64,000 nt of DNA from Nonomuraea candida (GTDB lineage Bacteria; Actinomycetota; Actinomycetes; Streptosporangiales; Streptosporangiaceae), in NCBI RefSeq assembly GCF_000725485.1, contig NZ_JOAG01000020.1, positions 1 through 64,000 of the forward strand, written 5' to 3'. The notes under the pieces are model-generated. The model worked only from the letters and a program-made list of their open reading frames with translations, had not been told where the DNA came from and ran no database searches. How positions within the stretch are numbered: the stretch's first letter is position 1; each line of letters begins with the position of its first letter. Position numbers and translations under genes: made by a program. This document shows, piece after piece, positions 51,263 to 58,950 of the stretch.

Positions 51263-51993
51263 CGATCTGGTACGACGAGCGCGGCACCGGCGAGCCCGTG
51301 GTGCTGCTGCACTCGACGGCGGCCGACTCCGGCATGTGGGACGCGCAGTGGGAGGCGCTGTCCGGGCGGTTCCGGGTGATCAAGGTGGACTTCCGCGGGT
51401 ACGGGCGCACCCCGTACCAGGCCGACGCGCCCTACAGCGACGGGGACGACGTGGCCGAGGTGCTGGCCGCGCTGGGCGTCGGCCGGGCCGCGATCGTCGC
51501 GTCGTCGGGCGGCACGCCGGCGGCGCTGCACCTGGCCGCCGCCGGGCTGGCGGGCAAGCTGGTGCTGCTCAACCCGGTCTCCACGCTGGAGCCCACGCCG
51601 GACGTGCGGGCGTACTGGCAGGAGGAGGGGCGCCTGCTGGAGGCGGGCGACGTGCAGGGGGCCGCCGAGCTGAACGCGCGCACGCTGCTCGGCCCGGAGG
51701 CCACGGACGAGGCGTGGCGGCGCCTGGTCGCGATGCAGCGGCACGCCTTCGAGGTGCAGCTCGCCGCCGACCCCGAGCCCGAGCAGATCGAGCGGGAGAT
51801 CACGCTCAAGGGCATCGACGTGCCGGCGCTGATCGTGGCAGGCGGGCACGACCTGCCGTACTTCCGGGCCAGCGCCCGCCACCTGGCCGACGAGCTGCCC
51901 GAGGCGCGGCTGCTGGAGCTGGAATGGGCCGGGCACCTTCCGGCGCTCGAACGTCCCGCGGAGATCGACGCGCTGCTGCTGGATTACCTTTAG
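51259..51993 (+). CDS. Alpha/beta hydrolase
   Basis: The 244-residue alpha/beta hydrolase opens MTIWYDERGTGEPVVLLHST, followed by FRVIKVDFRGYGRTPYQADA. The nucleophile elbow AAIVASSGGTPAALHLAAAG has Ser in the x-S-x-G position. The acid is in LIVAGGHDLPYFRASARHLA and the catalytic His in LELEWAGHLPALERPAEI. It is coupled to a LysE-family exporter (4-bp overlap) and followed 3 bp later by a tiny helix-turn-helix gene. It could be an esterase, lactonase or haloperoxidase-like hydrolase; the sequence does not decide. Confidence 0.85.
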   Translation: MTIWYDERGTGEPVVLLHSTAADSGMWDAQWEALSGRFRVIKVDFRGYGRTPYQADAPYSDGDDVAEVLAALGVGRAAIVASSGGTPAALHLAAAGLAGKLVLLNPVSTLEPTPDVRAYWQEEGRLLEAGDVQGAAELNARTLLGPEATDEAWRRLVAMQRHAFEVQLAADPEPEQIEREITLKGIDVPALIVAGGHDLPYFRASARHLADELPEARLLELEWAGHLPALERPAEIDALLLDYL

Positions 51994-51996
51994 TCC

Positions 51997-52209
51997 ATGA
52001 CGAACGACCTGGCGACCCTCATGAGGCAGGCGCAGGACGACGATCCGCTGCTGGCACTGCGCGCCGCCACCGCGCTGCGCCGTGAGATCGAGCGCCTGGA
52101 GGCGGTCCAGGTGCGGCGGGCCCGGGTGGCCGGGCTCGCCTGGGCCCAGATCGCCGACGCGATCGGGGTCAGCAAGCAGGCGGTCCACAAGAAGTACGGC
52201 CGCCGCTAG
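51997..52209 (+). CDS. Small helix-turn-helix protein
   Basis: This 70-residue protein has an N-terminal helix (DLATLMRQAQDDDPLLALRA, ATALRREIERLEAVQVRRAR) and a C-terminal helix-turn-helix of sigma-70 region 4-like type (GLAWAQIADAIGVSKQAVHK, KYGRR). It starts 3 bp after the alpha/beta hydrolase stop and is likely cotranscribed. Such one-domain proteins are common in actinomycetes as DNA-binding accessory factors; the target is unknown. Confidence 0.8.
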   Translation: MTNDLATLMRQAQDDDPLLALRAATALRREIERLEAVQVRRARVAGLAWAQIADAIGVSKQAVHKKYGRR

Positions 52210-52266
52210 CCCGCCGCCGGCCGGCCCGCCGCCGGCCGGCCCGCCGCCGGCCGGCCCGCCGCCGGG
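52210..52266. repeat. 15-bp tandem repeat, nearly four copies
   Basis: CCCGCCGCCGGCCGG at 52210, 52225 and 52240, with a fourth partial copy from 52255. It lies between convergent genes, and the self-complementary CCGGCCGG core could form stacked hairpins, so it may also work as a terminator. Confidence 0.85.
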
Positions 52267-52299
52267 CCGCGCACCGCCCGGTACGGCGGGATGCGGGGC

Positions 52300-53178
52300 T
52301 CAGTCGGGGAGCTGCACCGTCGTGATGCCCAGCGTGCTGGTCATCGGCAGCAGCCCGGCCTCGAAGACCGCGCCCAGGAACGGCGCCGCGAGCTGCCCCA
52401 GCCGCGCCGCCCGCTCATCGCCGAGCCGGCGCCAGGGCTCGAAGGCCAGGTCGTCGGTCATCCGCTCCACCTGGTCGCGCAGCGCCCGCCCGCGCTCCGT
52501 CGCCTGCCCGTCGGCGTCCACCAGCCCGCGCGCGGCCAGCCGCTCCCTGGCCTCGGCCCACTCCTGGTCGCTCCAGCCGCGCCCGGCGAAGTTCTCCACC
52601 GGGGCGGCCCCGATCGCCGCGAACGACACCAGCGCCTCGCACGGGTCCAGCTCCGCCGCCACCAGCGCCGCCACGTGGCCGTCGCCGCGGTGCTCGCGCA
52701 GCACCGTGGCGGCCTGCCACAACACCAGGTGCGGCTCGTCCGGCCACGGCAGGTCCAGGTTGGCCGCCGCGAACGGCCTGCCGCCCACCGTCACGCTCTC
52801 GGCCGCCGCCCTGGCCAGCTCCGCCGCCTCGGCCACGCCGGGCCCGGCCAGCCGGTCGCCGAGCAGGTCGCGGTAGGTCCGGTCGATCGCCTCCAGGCGG
52901 GTGGCCAGCACCTGCTCCGGCGCTGCGACCTCCCACACGCCCGGCACGTGCGCGGCGATCGTGGCCGGGCTGAAGCTGTAGTAGACGGCGGTGGCCAGCC
53001 GGGCGCCCGCCCGCCCCAGCGGCGCCGTGCGATAGGCGAAATAGCTGGGCCAGCGGGACTCCACGTCGTATCCCAGGGCGCCGGCCGCCGCGAAGGCCTG
53101 CGGCGAGAAATACAGCACGGCGTGGATCGGCTCAAGCTGGTGCCACATGCGGCGGGCGAGCCTGGACGGTGTGCTCAT
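52300..53178 (-). CDS. SCO6745-family protein
   Basis: This 292-residue helical, winged-helix-like actinobacterial protein shows the family pattern: RLARRMWHQLEPIHAVLYFS near the start, WPSYFAYRTAPLGRAGARLA, SFSPATIAAHVPGVWEVAAP, and the C-terminal region with ERLAARGLVDADGQATERGR. Its function is unknown. The ATG at 53178 has a GAGGGG ribosome-binding site. The gene is divergent from a CGNR zinc-finger regulator with only 28 bp between start codons, so the regulator probably controls it. Confidence 0.82.
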   Translation of the reverse strand: MSTPSRLARRMWHQLEPIHAVLYFSPQAFAAAGALGYDVESRWPSYFAYRTAPLGRAGARLATAVYYSFSPATIAAHVPGVWEVAAPEQVLATRLEAIDRTYRDLLGDRLAGPGVAEAAELARAAAESVTVGGRPFAAANLDLPWPDEPHLVLWQAATVLREHRGDGHVAALVAAELDPCEALVSFAAIGAAPVENFAGRGWSDQEWAEARERLAARGLVDADGQATERGRALRDQVERMTDDLAFEPWRRLGDERAARLGQLAAPFLGAVFEAGLLPMTSTLGITTVQLPD

Positions 53179-53190
53179 GGCAATCCCCTC

Positions 53191-53260
53191 ACTGTCTAGA
53201 TAAATTATGCCAGTGACGATAGAGGCATGGCGCATCACTGGTCAATCGCAAATAGACAGT
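53191..53260. promoter_or_regulatory. Inverted repeats in the SCO6745/CGNR divergent region
   Basis: ACTGTCTA (53191-53198) recurs inverted as TAGACAGT (53253-53260), inside the CGNR coding start. A nested TCACTG (53189-53194) with CAGTGA (53211-53216) spans the start codon. TAGATA (53197-53202) is a possible -10, implying a nearly leaderless CGNR mRNA. Confidence 0.5.
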
Positions 53261-53824
53261 TATGTCGGGAGGTGGGCGGAGCTTGCCGTCCTGCTCGTGA
53301 ACGAGCTGCACGTCACCCAGGCCCGGGGCCGCCCGGTCACCCCGCCCGCCGACCGCCGCGCCGCCCTGAACCAGGCGATCACCGCCCACGGCTGGACCCC
53401 CACCCCCGCCCCCACCCCCGCCCCGGCCGGTGCCGCCGGCGGGCCCGTCCTGAGCGGGGACGACGCCGACCGGCTCGCCGAGGTGGCCGCGGAGCTGCAT
53501 CCCGCCTTCACCGGCGGCGACGTCACGGCGCTCAACCGGGCGCTCGTACGCCACGCCGCCGTCCCGAACCTGCACGGCGATCCGCCGGTCCTGGCCTTCC
53601 ACGCCCCCGGCGCGGACCTGCCCGACGCCTGGGCCGCCGACGCCGGCACGGCGCTGGCCATGGTGATCGGGGTCGGGCAGGGGCGGCGGTTGCGCTCGTG
53701 CGAGGCGGAGGGATGCGAGCTGGTCTTCTTCGACGTCACCAGGAACGCCTCACGGCGCTTCTGCGGCCTGTCGTGCCAGAACCGCGCCAAGGCCAGCGCC
53801 TACCGCGCCCGCCGCCGCACCTGA
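53207..53824 (+). CDS. CGNR zinc-finger (ABATE) transcriptional regulator
   Basis: The 205-residue protein has an N-terminal ABATE domain (LAVLLVNELHVTQARGRPVT, LAEVAAELHPAFTGGDVTAL) and a C-terminal zinc finger (RSCEAEGCELVFFDVTRNAS, RRFCGLSCQNRAKASAYRAR). The signature CGNRAK is CQNRAK here; the four zinc cysteines are present. A Pro/Ala/Thr linker (TPTPAPTPAPAG) lies in the ABATE domain. It is divergent from the SCO6745-family gene with overlapping control elements. The start at 53207 is the first of two in-frame codons and lacks a ribosome-binding site. Confidence 0.85.
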   Translation: MPVTIEAWRITGQSQIDSYVGRWAELAVLLVNELHVTQARGRPVTPPADRRAALNQAITAHGWTPTPAPTPAPAGAAGGPVLSGDDADRLAEVAAELHPAFTGGDVTALNRALVRHAAVPNLHGDPPVLAFHAPGADLPDAWAADAGTALAMVIGVGQGRRLRSCEAEGCELVFFDVTRNASRRFCGLSCQNRAKASAYRARRRT

Positions 53825-53875
53825 CCGCCCGCCTCCGCCACAGCGCGGTGCCGCACCCGGCGGTCCGTGCCACGA

Positions 53876-53901
53876 CCCGGCCGGGCGGCTCCCCGGCCGG
53901 G
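53876..53901. terminator. Hairpin between convergent CGNR and alpha-oxoamine synthase genes
   Basis: Two copies of the palindromic CCCGGCCGGG (53876-53885, 53892-53901) separated by 6 bp can pair into a 10-bp stem. Confidence 0.7.
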
Positions 53902-53903
53902 AC

Positions 53904-55097
53904 TCAGCGGCCCTCGGCCGCGCCCAGGCGGTCGGCGACGGACGCGACCGCGCCCAGGATGCGGTCCACCTGCCCGCCCGTGTGCGCCGCCGTGACGCTC
54001 AGCCGGATCAGCGCCGACTCCCCGGGCACGCTCGGCGGCAGCATCACGTTGGCCAGCACCCCCTCCTCCAGCAGCCCCGCCCAGAACCGGCAGCACGCCA
54101 GCGCGTTCCCCATGCGCAGCGAGACGGTGGGCGTGCCGCCGGGCGGGATCGCGAACCCGAGCGCGACCAGCCCCGAGCGCAGGCGCTCCGCGGCGGACAT
54201 GACCGCGCGGCGGCGCTCCGGCTCGGCGCGGATGATGCCGAGGGCGGCCAGTGCCGCGGCCGTGCACGACGGCGGCAGCGACGCCGAGAACAGCGCCGGC
54301 CGCGCGCTGTGGCGCAGGTATTCCACGACGTGCCGGGGCCCGGCGACGGCCCCGCCCAGCGTGCCGAAACACTTGGAGAACGTCACCGTCTGCACGTCGA
54401 CCGCCGGCTGCAGGCCGTGGTGCTCGGCCGCGCCCCGGCCCCCGGGCCCCAGCAGGCCGGCGTCGTGCGCGCTGTCCAGCACCACCCGCGCCCCGTGCCG
54501 CGCCGCGAGCTTGACGATGCCCGGCAGGTCGCTGAGGTCGCCCCCGACCGAGAACATGCCCTCGGTCAGCACCATCGCCCCCGCCTCCGGGTCGGCCTCC
54601 TCCAGCAGCCGGGCGAGCTGGCCCATGTCGTTGTGCCGGTAGCGCCGCATCGGAGCCTGCCCCAGCCGGGCGGCGTCGATGAGCGAGGCGTGGATGTGCC
54701 GGTCGGCGAACAGGACGTCGCGCGGCCCGAACAGCGCGCTGAGCGTGAGGTTGGCCTGGTAGCCGGTGGAGACGACCATCGCCGCCTCGTGACCGAGGAA
54801 CGCCGCCAGCTCCGCCTCCAGGGTGCGGTGCAGCTCCAGGGTGCCGTTGAGGGCGCGTGACCCCGAGTTGCCCGCGCCCAGCCGGCGCAGCGCCTCCGCG
54901 GCGGCCTCGGTCACCCGGGGATCGCCGGACAGGGCCAGGTAGTCGTTGGAGCCCGCCATGAGCACGCGACGGCCCCCCACCACCACCTCGCCCCCGCCCG
55001 GCCGCTCCTCCACCGGCAGGTAGAAGGGGTAGCAGCCGGCCCTGGCCGGCGCCTCGAACTCCTCTGGCAGCCGGCACTTGCTGAACGGGTCCGTCAC
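53904..55097 (-). CDS. spt: Alpha-oxoamine synthase, serine palmitoyltransferase-like
   Basis: This 397-residue PLP enzyme condenses an amino acid with an acyl thioester. The internal-aldimine lysine K242 is in VTFSKCFGTLGGAVAG; PLP-contacting segments are FADRHIHASLIDAARLGQAP and RVVLDSAHDAGLLGPGG; the substrate loop is GAGNSGSRALNGTLELHRTL. The opening PFSKCRLPEEFEAPARAGCY and the absence of a biotin operon separate it from AONS (BioF). Divergent neighbours are an ACP, a ketosynthase and a bacterial ceramide-synthase-like protein, so serine plus acyl-ACP or acyl-CoA to 3-ketosphinganine is the favoured reaction. I use the GTG at 55097; an ATG at 55133 would add 12 residues. KBL-type activity is the main alternative. 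Confidence 0.85.
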   Translation of the reverse strand: MTDPFSKCRLPEEFEAPARAGCYPFYLPVEERPGGGEVVVGGRRVLMAGSNDYLALSGDPRVTEAAAEALRRLGAGNSGSRALNGTLELHRTLEAELAAFLGHEAAMVVSTGYQANLTLSALFGPRDVLFADRHIHASLIDAARLGQAPMRRYRHNDMGQLARLLEEADPEAGAMVLTEGMFSVGGDLSDLPGIVKLAARHGARVVLDSAHDAGLLGPGGRGAAEHHGLQPAVDVQTVTFSKCFGTLGGAVAGPRHVVEYLRHSARPALFSASLPPSCTAAALAALGIIRAEPERRRAVMSAAERLRSGLVALGFAIPPGGTPTVSLRMGNALACCRFWAGLLEEGVLANVMLPPSVPGESALIRLSVTAAHTGGQVDRILGAVASVADRLGAAEGR

Positions 55098-55157
55098 GGC
55101 GCGGCACTCACTTTCCGGCTCTGTCCGAAGCATTCCGGCGACTCACTCCGCATCGGG

Positions 55158-55185
55158 TGATCGTAGCTGACAGTACTTGATCGTA
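55158..55185. promoter_or_regulatory. Direct repeats in the spt/acp divergent promoter region
   Basis: TGATCGTA occurs at 55158-55165 and 55178-55185, exactly 20 bp apart, in an AT-rich stretch between the divergent spt and acp operons. Spacing by two helical turns suits a dimeric regulator controlling both. Confidence 0.5.
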
Positions 55186-55273
55186 ATAGTAGAGTAATCG
55201 CCGCTGGTCCGGATCGAGCACACTCGTGCCCCCCAGCCCCGCAGTCCGACAAGCAGCAGACGAGGACGTACGC

Positions 55274-55522
55274 ATGACCGAAGACGAGATCTTCCACCAG
55301 CTGCGCGCCATCTGCGCCAGGATCCTCTCGGTGGATCCGGCGCTCATCGCCCCCGACACCGACCTGCGCGAGGAGCTGGAGGCCGACAGCCTCGACATGG
55401 CCGAGCTGGCCGCCGCCAGCGAGGACCGCTTCCAGCTCGCCGTCGACCTCGACACCGCCAAGCAGGCCCGCACCCTGGCCGACGTGGCCACCCTGGTCCT
55501 GGCCGGGCCCCGGGCCGGCTGA
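55274..55522 (+). CDS. Acyl carrier protein
   Basis: This 82-residue ACP has the phosphopantetheine attachment serine S39 in EELEADSLDMAEL and the expected four-helix layout (DEIFHQLRAICARILSVDPA before it; RTLADVATLVL after it). It is divergent from the alpha-oxoamine synthase and overlaps the ketosynthase start (TGATG), so it is translated with it. Dedicated ACPs accompany serine palmitoyltransferases in Caulobacter and Sphingomonas; here it may deliver acyl chains to Spt or to the ceramide-synthase-like enzyme. A longer frame from 55226 is rejected because homology begins at MTEDEIF. Confidence 0.88.
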   Translation: MTEDEIFHQLRAICARILSVDPALIAPDTDLREELEADSLDMAELAAASEDRFQLAVDLDTAKQARTLADVATLVLAGPRAG

Positions 55523-56751
55523 TGCGCGGACGGGTCCGCGTCGCCGTCACCGGCCTGGGCGTGCGCACCCCGGCCGGCAATGATCTCGAGACGTTCTGGC
55601 GCACCCTGGTCACCGGTCGCTCCACCGCCCGCCCGATCACCTCCTTCGACGCCGCCGACCTGCCGGTCGGCTTCGCCTGCCAGGTCCCCGGCTTCGACAC
55701 CGCCCCCTACGTGACGGGCAAGCAGGCGCGCCGGATGGACCGCGCGACGCTGCTGGCCGTGTGCGCGGCCGACGACGCGCTGGCCGACGCGGCGGCCGGG
55801 GCGGGAGAGCCGCCGGTCCCGCCCGAGCGCCGCGCGGTCGTCACGGGCACCGCGCTGAGCGGCTCGGAGACCAGCGAGGCCACCCTGCTGGGCGGCGAGC
55901 AGCCGGGCGCGCTCTACATCCCGCGGACGATGCCCAACGCCGCCGCCGCGTTCGTCAGCATGCGCCACCAGATCCTCGGCCCCAGCATGACCGTCTCCAC
56001 GGCCTGCGCCTCCGGCGGCCACACCATCGGAGAGGGGCTGCGGCTGCTCCGCGACGGCTCCGCCGACCTGGTGGTGGCCGGCGGCACGGAGGCCTGCGTC
56101 ACGCGCACGATCCTGCTCGCCTTCCACCGCTGCGGCGCGCTGTCCCAGCGCCGCGCCGACCCCGAGCGCGCCTCGCGCCCGTTCGACGCCGGCCGCGACG
56201 GGTTCGTGCTGGCCGAGGGCGCCGCGTTCGTGGTGCTCGAACGCCTCGAGGACGCCGTGCGGCGCGGCGCCCGCGTCTACGCCGAGCTGGCCGGCTACGG
56301 CCGCACCTCCGACGCCCACCACCTGACCTCGCCCGACCCCAAGGGCGCGGGCGCCGAGCGGTGCATGCTGCAGGCGCTGGCCGACGCGGGCGTGTCCACC
56401 GGTGATGTCGCGCACGTCAACGCCCACGGCAGCGGCACCCCGCTCAACGACGTCACCGAGGCCCAGGTGATCACCCGGCTGTTCGGCCCCGTCCGGGTGC
56501 CGGTGACCTCGACCAAGAGCGTGCTCGGCCACGCGATCGGCGCGGCCGGCGCGATCGAGGCCGTGGCCGGGGTGCTGACCCTGCACCACCGCCTGATCCA
56601 CCCCACCATCAACCTCGACGCGCAGGACCCGGCGTGCGAGATCGACGTGGTGCGCGCCCCGCGCCCGCTCGCGCCCGGGGCCGTCGTCTCCAACTCCTTC
56701 GCCTTCGGGGGGCACAATGCGAGCCTCGTCCTCACCTCCTACGACGGCTGA
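55522..56751 (+). CDS. Beta-ketoacyl-ACP synthase (FabF-like)
   Basis: This 409-residue ketosynthase has the Cys-His-His set C162 (TVSTACASGGHTIGEGL), H302 (VNAHGSGTPLND) and H337 (TSTKSVLGHAIGAAGAIE), with K332 next to the last. The opening VAVTGLGVRTPAGNDLETFW and the ending SNSFAFGGHNASLVLTSYDG are typical of FabF/KAS II or single KS proteins of secondary lipid pathways. It is translationally coupled to the ACP. It may elongate or select the acyl chain used by the sphingolipid-like pathway. The 3' end overlaps the next gene by 35 bp. Confidence 0.88.
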   Translation: MRGRVRVAVTGLGVRTPAGNDLETFWRTLVTGRSTARPITSFDAADLPVGFACQVPGFDTAPYVTGKQARRMDRATLLAVCAADDALADAAAGAGEPPVPPERRAVVTGTALSGSETSEATLLGGEQPGALYIPRTMPNAAAAFVSMRHQILGPSMTVSTACASGGHTIGEGLRLLRDGSADLVVAGGTEACVTRTILLAFHRCGALSQRRADPERASRPFDAGRDGFVLAEGAAFVVLERLEDAVRRGARVYAELAGYGRTSDAHHLTSPDPKGAGAERCMLQALADAGVSTGDVAHVNAHGSGTPLNDVTEAQVITRLFGPVRVPVTSTKSVLGHAIGAAGAIEAVAGVLTLHHRLIHPTINLDAQDPACEIDVVRAPRPLAPGAVVSNSFAFGGHNASLVLTSYDG

Positions 56752-57862
56752 GATCGCCGAGGGGCGGCGCGGGCTGCGCGAGTTCGTCGAGCTGCCCTAC
56801 CGGCTGCACGGCCGCGACCCCCACTTCGTGCCGCCGCTGCGCGGCGAGTGCCGGTGGCTGCTCGACCGGCGGCGCAACCCGTTCTTCGCCTACGGCGCGG
56901 CCGAGCTGTTCACCGTGCGCCGGGGCGGGCGCGTCATGGGCCGGGTCGCCGCCGTGCACAACCCGCGTCACAACGCCGCCCACGGGACGCGCGACGGGTT
57001 CTTCGGCCAGTTCGCCTGCGCCGACGACGCCTCGGTCGCGCGCGAGCTGCTCGACGCCGCCGCCCGGTGGCTGCGCGGGCGCGGCCTGGAGACCATGCTC
57101 GGGCCGGTCAACTTCACCACCAACGACGAGTGCGGGGTGCAGGTCGACGGGTTCGGGACGCCGCCGAGCGTGCTGATGCCGTACAACCCGGCCTACTATC
57201 CGGCGCTGCTGGAGACATACGGGCTGGGCAAGGCCAAGGACCTGTGGGCCTGGCAGATGAGCGGCGCCGGGCCGGGGGAGCGCCTGCTGCGCGTGGCGCG
57301 GCGGGCCGAGCGGCACGCGCGGCTCACCGTGCGGCCCCTCGACCCCGCCCGCCTCGACGCCGACCTCGGCCGGGTCAAGCACGTCTTCGACCTGGCCTGG
57401 CAGGGCAACTGGGGGTTCACCCCGATGACCGAGGCGGAATACACCGCCGTCACGCGCCGGCTGCGCAAGGTCCTCGATCCCAGGCTCGTCCAGATCGCCG
57501 AGGTGGGGGGCGAGGCGGTCGGGGTCGCCTTCGCGCTGCCCGATCTCAACCAGGCCCTGCCCGCCGCGCGCGGCCGCCTGTCCCGCTTCGGCCTGCCGAT
57601 CGGGCTGGTCCGGCTGGCTCTGGCGGCCCGGCGCATCGACCGGGCGCGCGGCGTGCTGTTCGGGGTGGTGCCCCAGCTGCGCAGGCAGGGCATCGAGGCC
57701 GTCCTGTTCTCCCGCGCCCTCGAGGCGTTCGTGGCCGGGGGATATCACGGCGGGGTGGAGCTCGGCTGGACCCTGGAGGACAACCACGACATCAACCGCT
57801 ACCTGGCCAGGATCGGCTGCAGCCACGACAAGACCTACCGCATCTACGGGATGACGCTGTGA
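56717..57862 (+). CDS. GNAT-fold N-acyltransferase, bacterial ceramide synthase-like
   Basis: The 381-residue protein resembles the bacterial ceramide synthase (bCerS) of Caulobacter, a GNAT-type enzyme unrelated to eukaryotic ceramide synthases. Shared pattern elements are FVELPYRLHGRDPHFVPPLR, CRWLLDRRRNPFFAYGAAEL, GRVMGRVAAVHNPRHNAAHG, DGFFGQFACADDASVARELL, and TMLGPVNFTTNDECGVQVDG. The second half (VKHVFDLAWQGNWGFTPMTE; IEAVLFSRALEAFVAGGYHG; ELGWTLEDNHDINRYLARIG) closes the double GNAT fold. The likely reaction is N-acylation of sphinganine or ketosphinganine. The ATG at 56717 has GGGGGG upstream and overlaps the ketosynthase by 35 bp; the stop overlaps the SDR gene (GTGA). Confidence 0.82.
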   Translation: MRASSSPPTTAEIAEGRRGLREFVELPYRLHGRDPHFVPPLRGECRWLLDRRRNPFFAYGAAELFTVRRGGRVMGRVAAVHNPRHNAAHGTRDGFFGQFACADDASVARELLDAAARWLRGRGLETMLGPVNFTTNDECGVQVDGFGTPPSVLMPYNPAYYPALLETYGLGKAKDLWAWQMSGAGPGERLLRVARRAERHARLTVRPLDPARLDADLGRVKHVFDLAWQGNWGFTPMTEAEYTAVTRRLRKVLDPRLVQIAEVGGEAVGVAFALPDLNQALPAARGRLSRFGLPIGLVRLALAARRIDRARGVLFGVVPQLRRQGIEAVLFSRALEAFVAGGYHGGVELGWTLEDNHDINRYLARIGCSHDKTYRIYGMTL

Positions 57863-58950
57863 CGGCGCGTTATCTGGTCACCGGTGCGACCGGGTTCGTC
57901 GGCGCGCGGCTGACCCGCATGATCCTGGCGCGCGGTGACGCCGTCACCGCGCTGGCGCGGCCTTCCCCGCGCGCCCGTGAGCTGCGCGAGCTGGGCGTCG
58001 AGGTGGTGCACGGCGACCTGGCCACCGGCCGGGGCATCACGGAGGCGGTGCGCGGCGCCGACCGGGTGATCCACCTGGCCGCCACGCTCCGGGCGCGCAC
58101 CGCCGCCGGCTTCCTGGCCGTCAACCGCGACGGCGTCGCCCGGCTGGCGGGCGCCCTGGCGGCCCTGCGCCGCCCGCCGCGCCTGGTGCTGTGCTCCTCC
58201 CTGGCGGCCGGCCCCGCGATCTCCCTGTACGGCGCCAGCAAACGGGCCGGCGAGCAGGCCGCCCGGCGCCACGCCCACCTCGTGCCCACGGCCGTCCTGC
58301 GGCCCGCCATCGTCTACGGCCCCGGCGAGGCCGCGCTGCTGCCGGCGCTCCTGCCGATGGTCCGGCGCGGCCTGGTCGTCAAGCCCGGCTACGGGCACCG
58401 CCGCTACGGCATGGTCTACGTGGACGACCTGTGCGCCGCCCTGCTCGCCGCCGCCGAACGCGGCCCCGTCCTGCCTCCCGCCGGCGAGCACGGCGGCATC
58501 CTGCCCGTTGCCGGCGAGCGCGGCGGCGTCTCGCCCCCCGTCGCCGGGCGCGGCCCCGTCCTGTCCGCGGCCGGTGGTCGTGATCAGGCCGGTGTCTACC
58601 CGATCAGTGACGGCAACGCCTATGCCTGGGGTGACATCTGCCGCGCCCTGGCCAGGGCGGCCGGGTGCCGGGACCCGCTCGTGCTGCCGCTGCCCGTGAC
58701 GGCCGTGCACGCCGTGGCGGCCCTGGCCGAGCTGGTCGCGCGGGGCGGCGTGCCGGTGCTCAACCGGGACAAGGCCCGCGAGCTGCGCCGCCCGGACTGG
58801 ACCTGCGCGCCCGACGCCGCCGCGCGCGAGCTGGGCTTCGCGCCCGCCACCACGCTCAGACGAGGGTTCGAGGCCGCGCTGGCAGAGCCGTCCGCGCCAG
58901 CCGCGCCGTCCGCGCCGTTCGCGCCCGCCGCGCCGCCCACCGCTCCGTGA
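57859..58950 (+). CDS. NAD(P)-dependent extended SDR, ketosphinganine/ceramide reductase-like (CerR type)
   Basis: This 363-residue Rossmann-fold epimerase-family protein has the nucleotide motif YLVTGATGFVGARLTRMILA, the strand DRVIHLAATLRA, active-site CSSLAAGPAISLYGASKRAG (Ser and YxxxK) and VLRPAIVYGPGEAALLPALL. A Gly/Pro/Ala-rich insert (about residues 205-245, repeats of PVAGERGG type) is unusual. CerR of Caulobacter, an extended SDR of this superfamily, reduces the 3-keto group during ceramide synthesis; operon position directly after the ceramide-synthase-like gene supports this. The GTG start overlaps the upstream stop. The 3' end overlaps the convergent PAP2 gene by 95 bp, mainly in a low-complexity Ala/Pro tail. 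Confidence 0.82.
   Translation: MTARYLVTGATGFVGARLTRMILARGDAVTALARPSPRARELRELGVEVVHGDLATGRGITEAVRGADRVIHLAATLRARTAAGFLAVNRDGVARLAGALAALRRPPRLVLCSSLAAGPAISLYGASKRAGEQAARRHAHLVPTAVLRPAIVYGPGEAALLPALLPMVRRGLVVKPGYGHRRYGMVYVDDLCAALLAAAERGPVLPPAGEHGGILPVAGERGGVSPPVAGRGPVLSAAGGRDQAGVYPISDGNAYAWGDICRALARAAGCRDPLVLPLPVTAVHAVAALAELVARGGVPVLNRDKARELRRPDWTCAPDAAARELGFAPATTLRRGFEAALAEPSAPAAPSAPFAPAAPPTAP

Noticed and set aside
52210..52266. Origin or attachment site suggested by tandem palindromic repeats
   Set aside because: A 15-bp simple repeat between convergent genes, with no integrase, DnaA box or flanking duplication.
56848..58950. Possible 700-residue fusion ending in the SDR domain
   Set aside because: The first half is an out-of-frame reading of the ceramide-synthase-like gene; the SDR has its own GTG overlapping that gene's stop.
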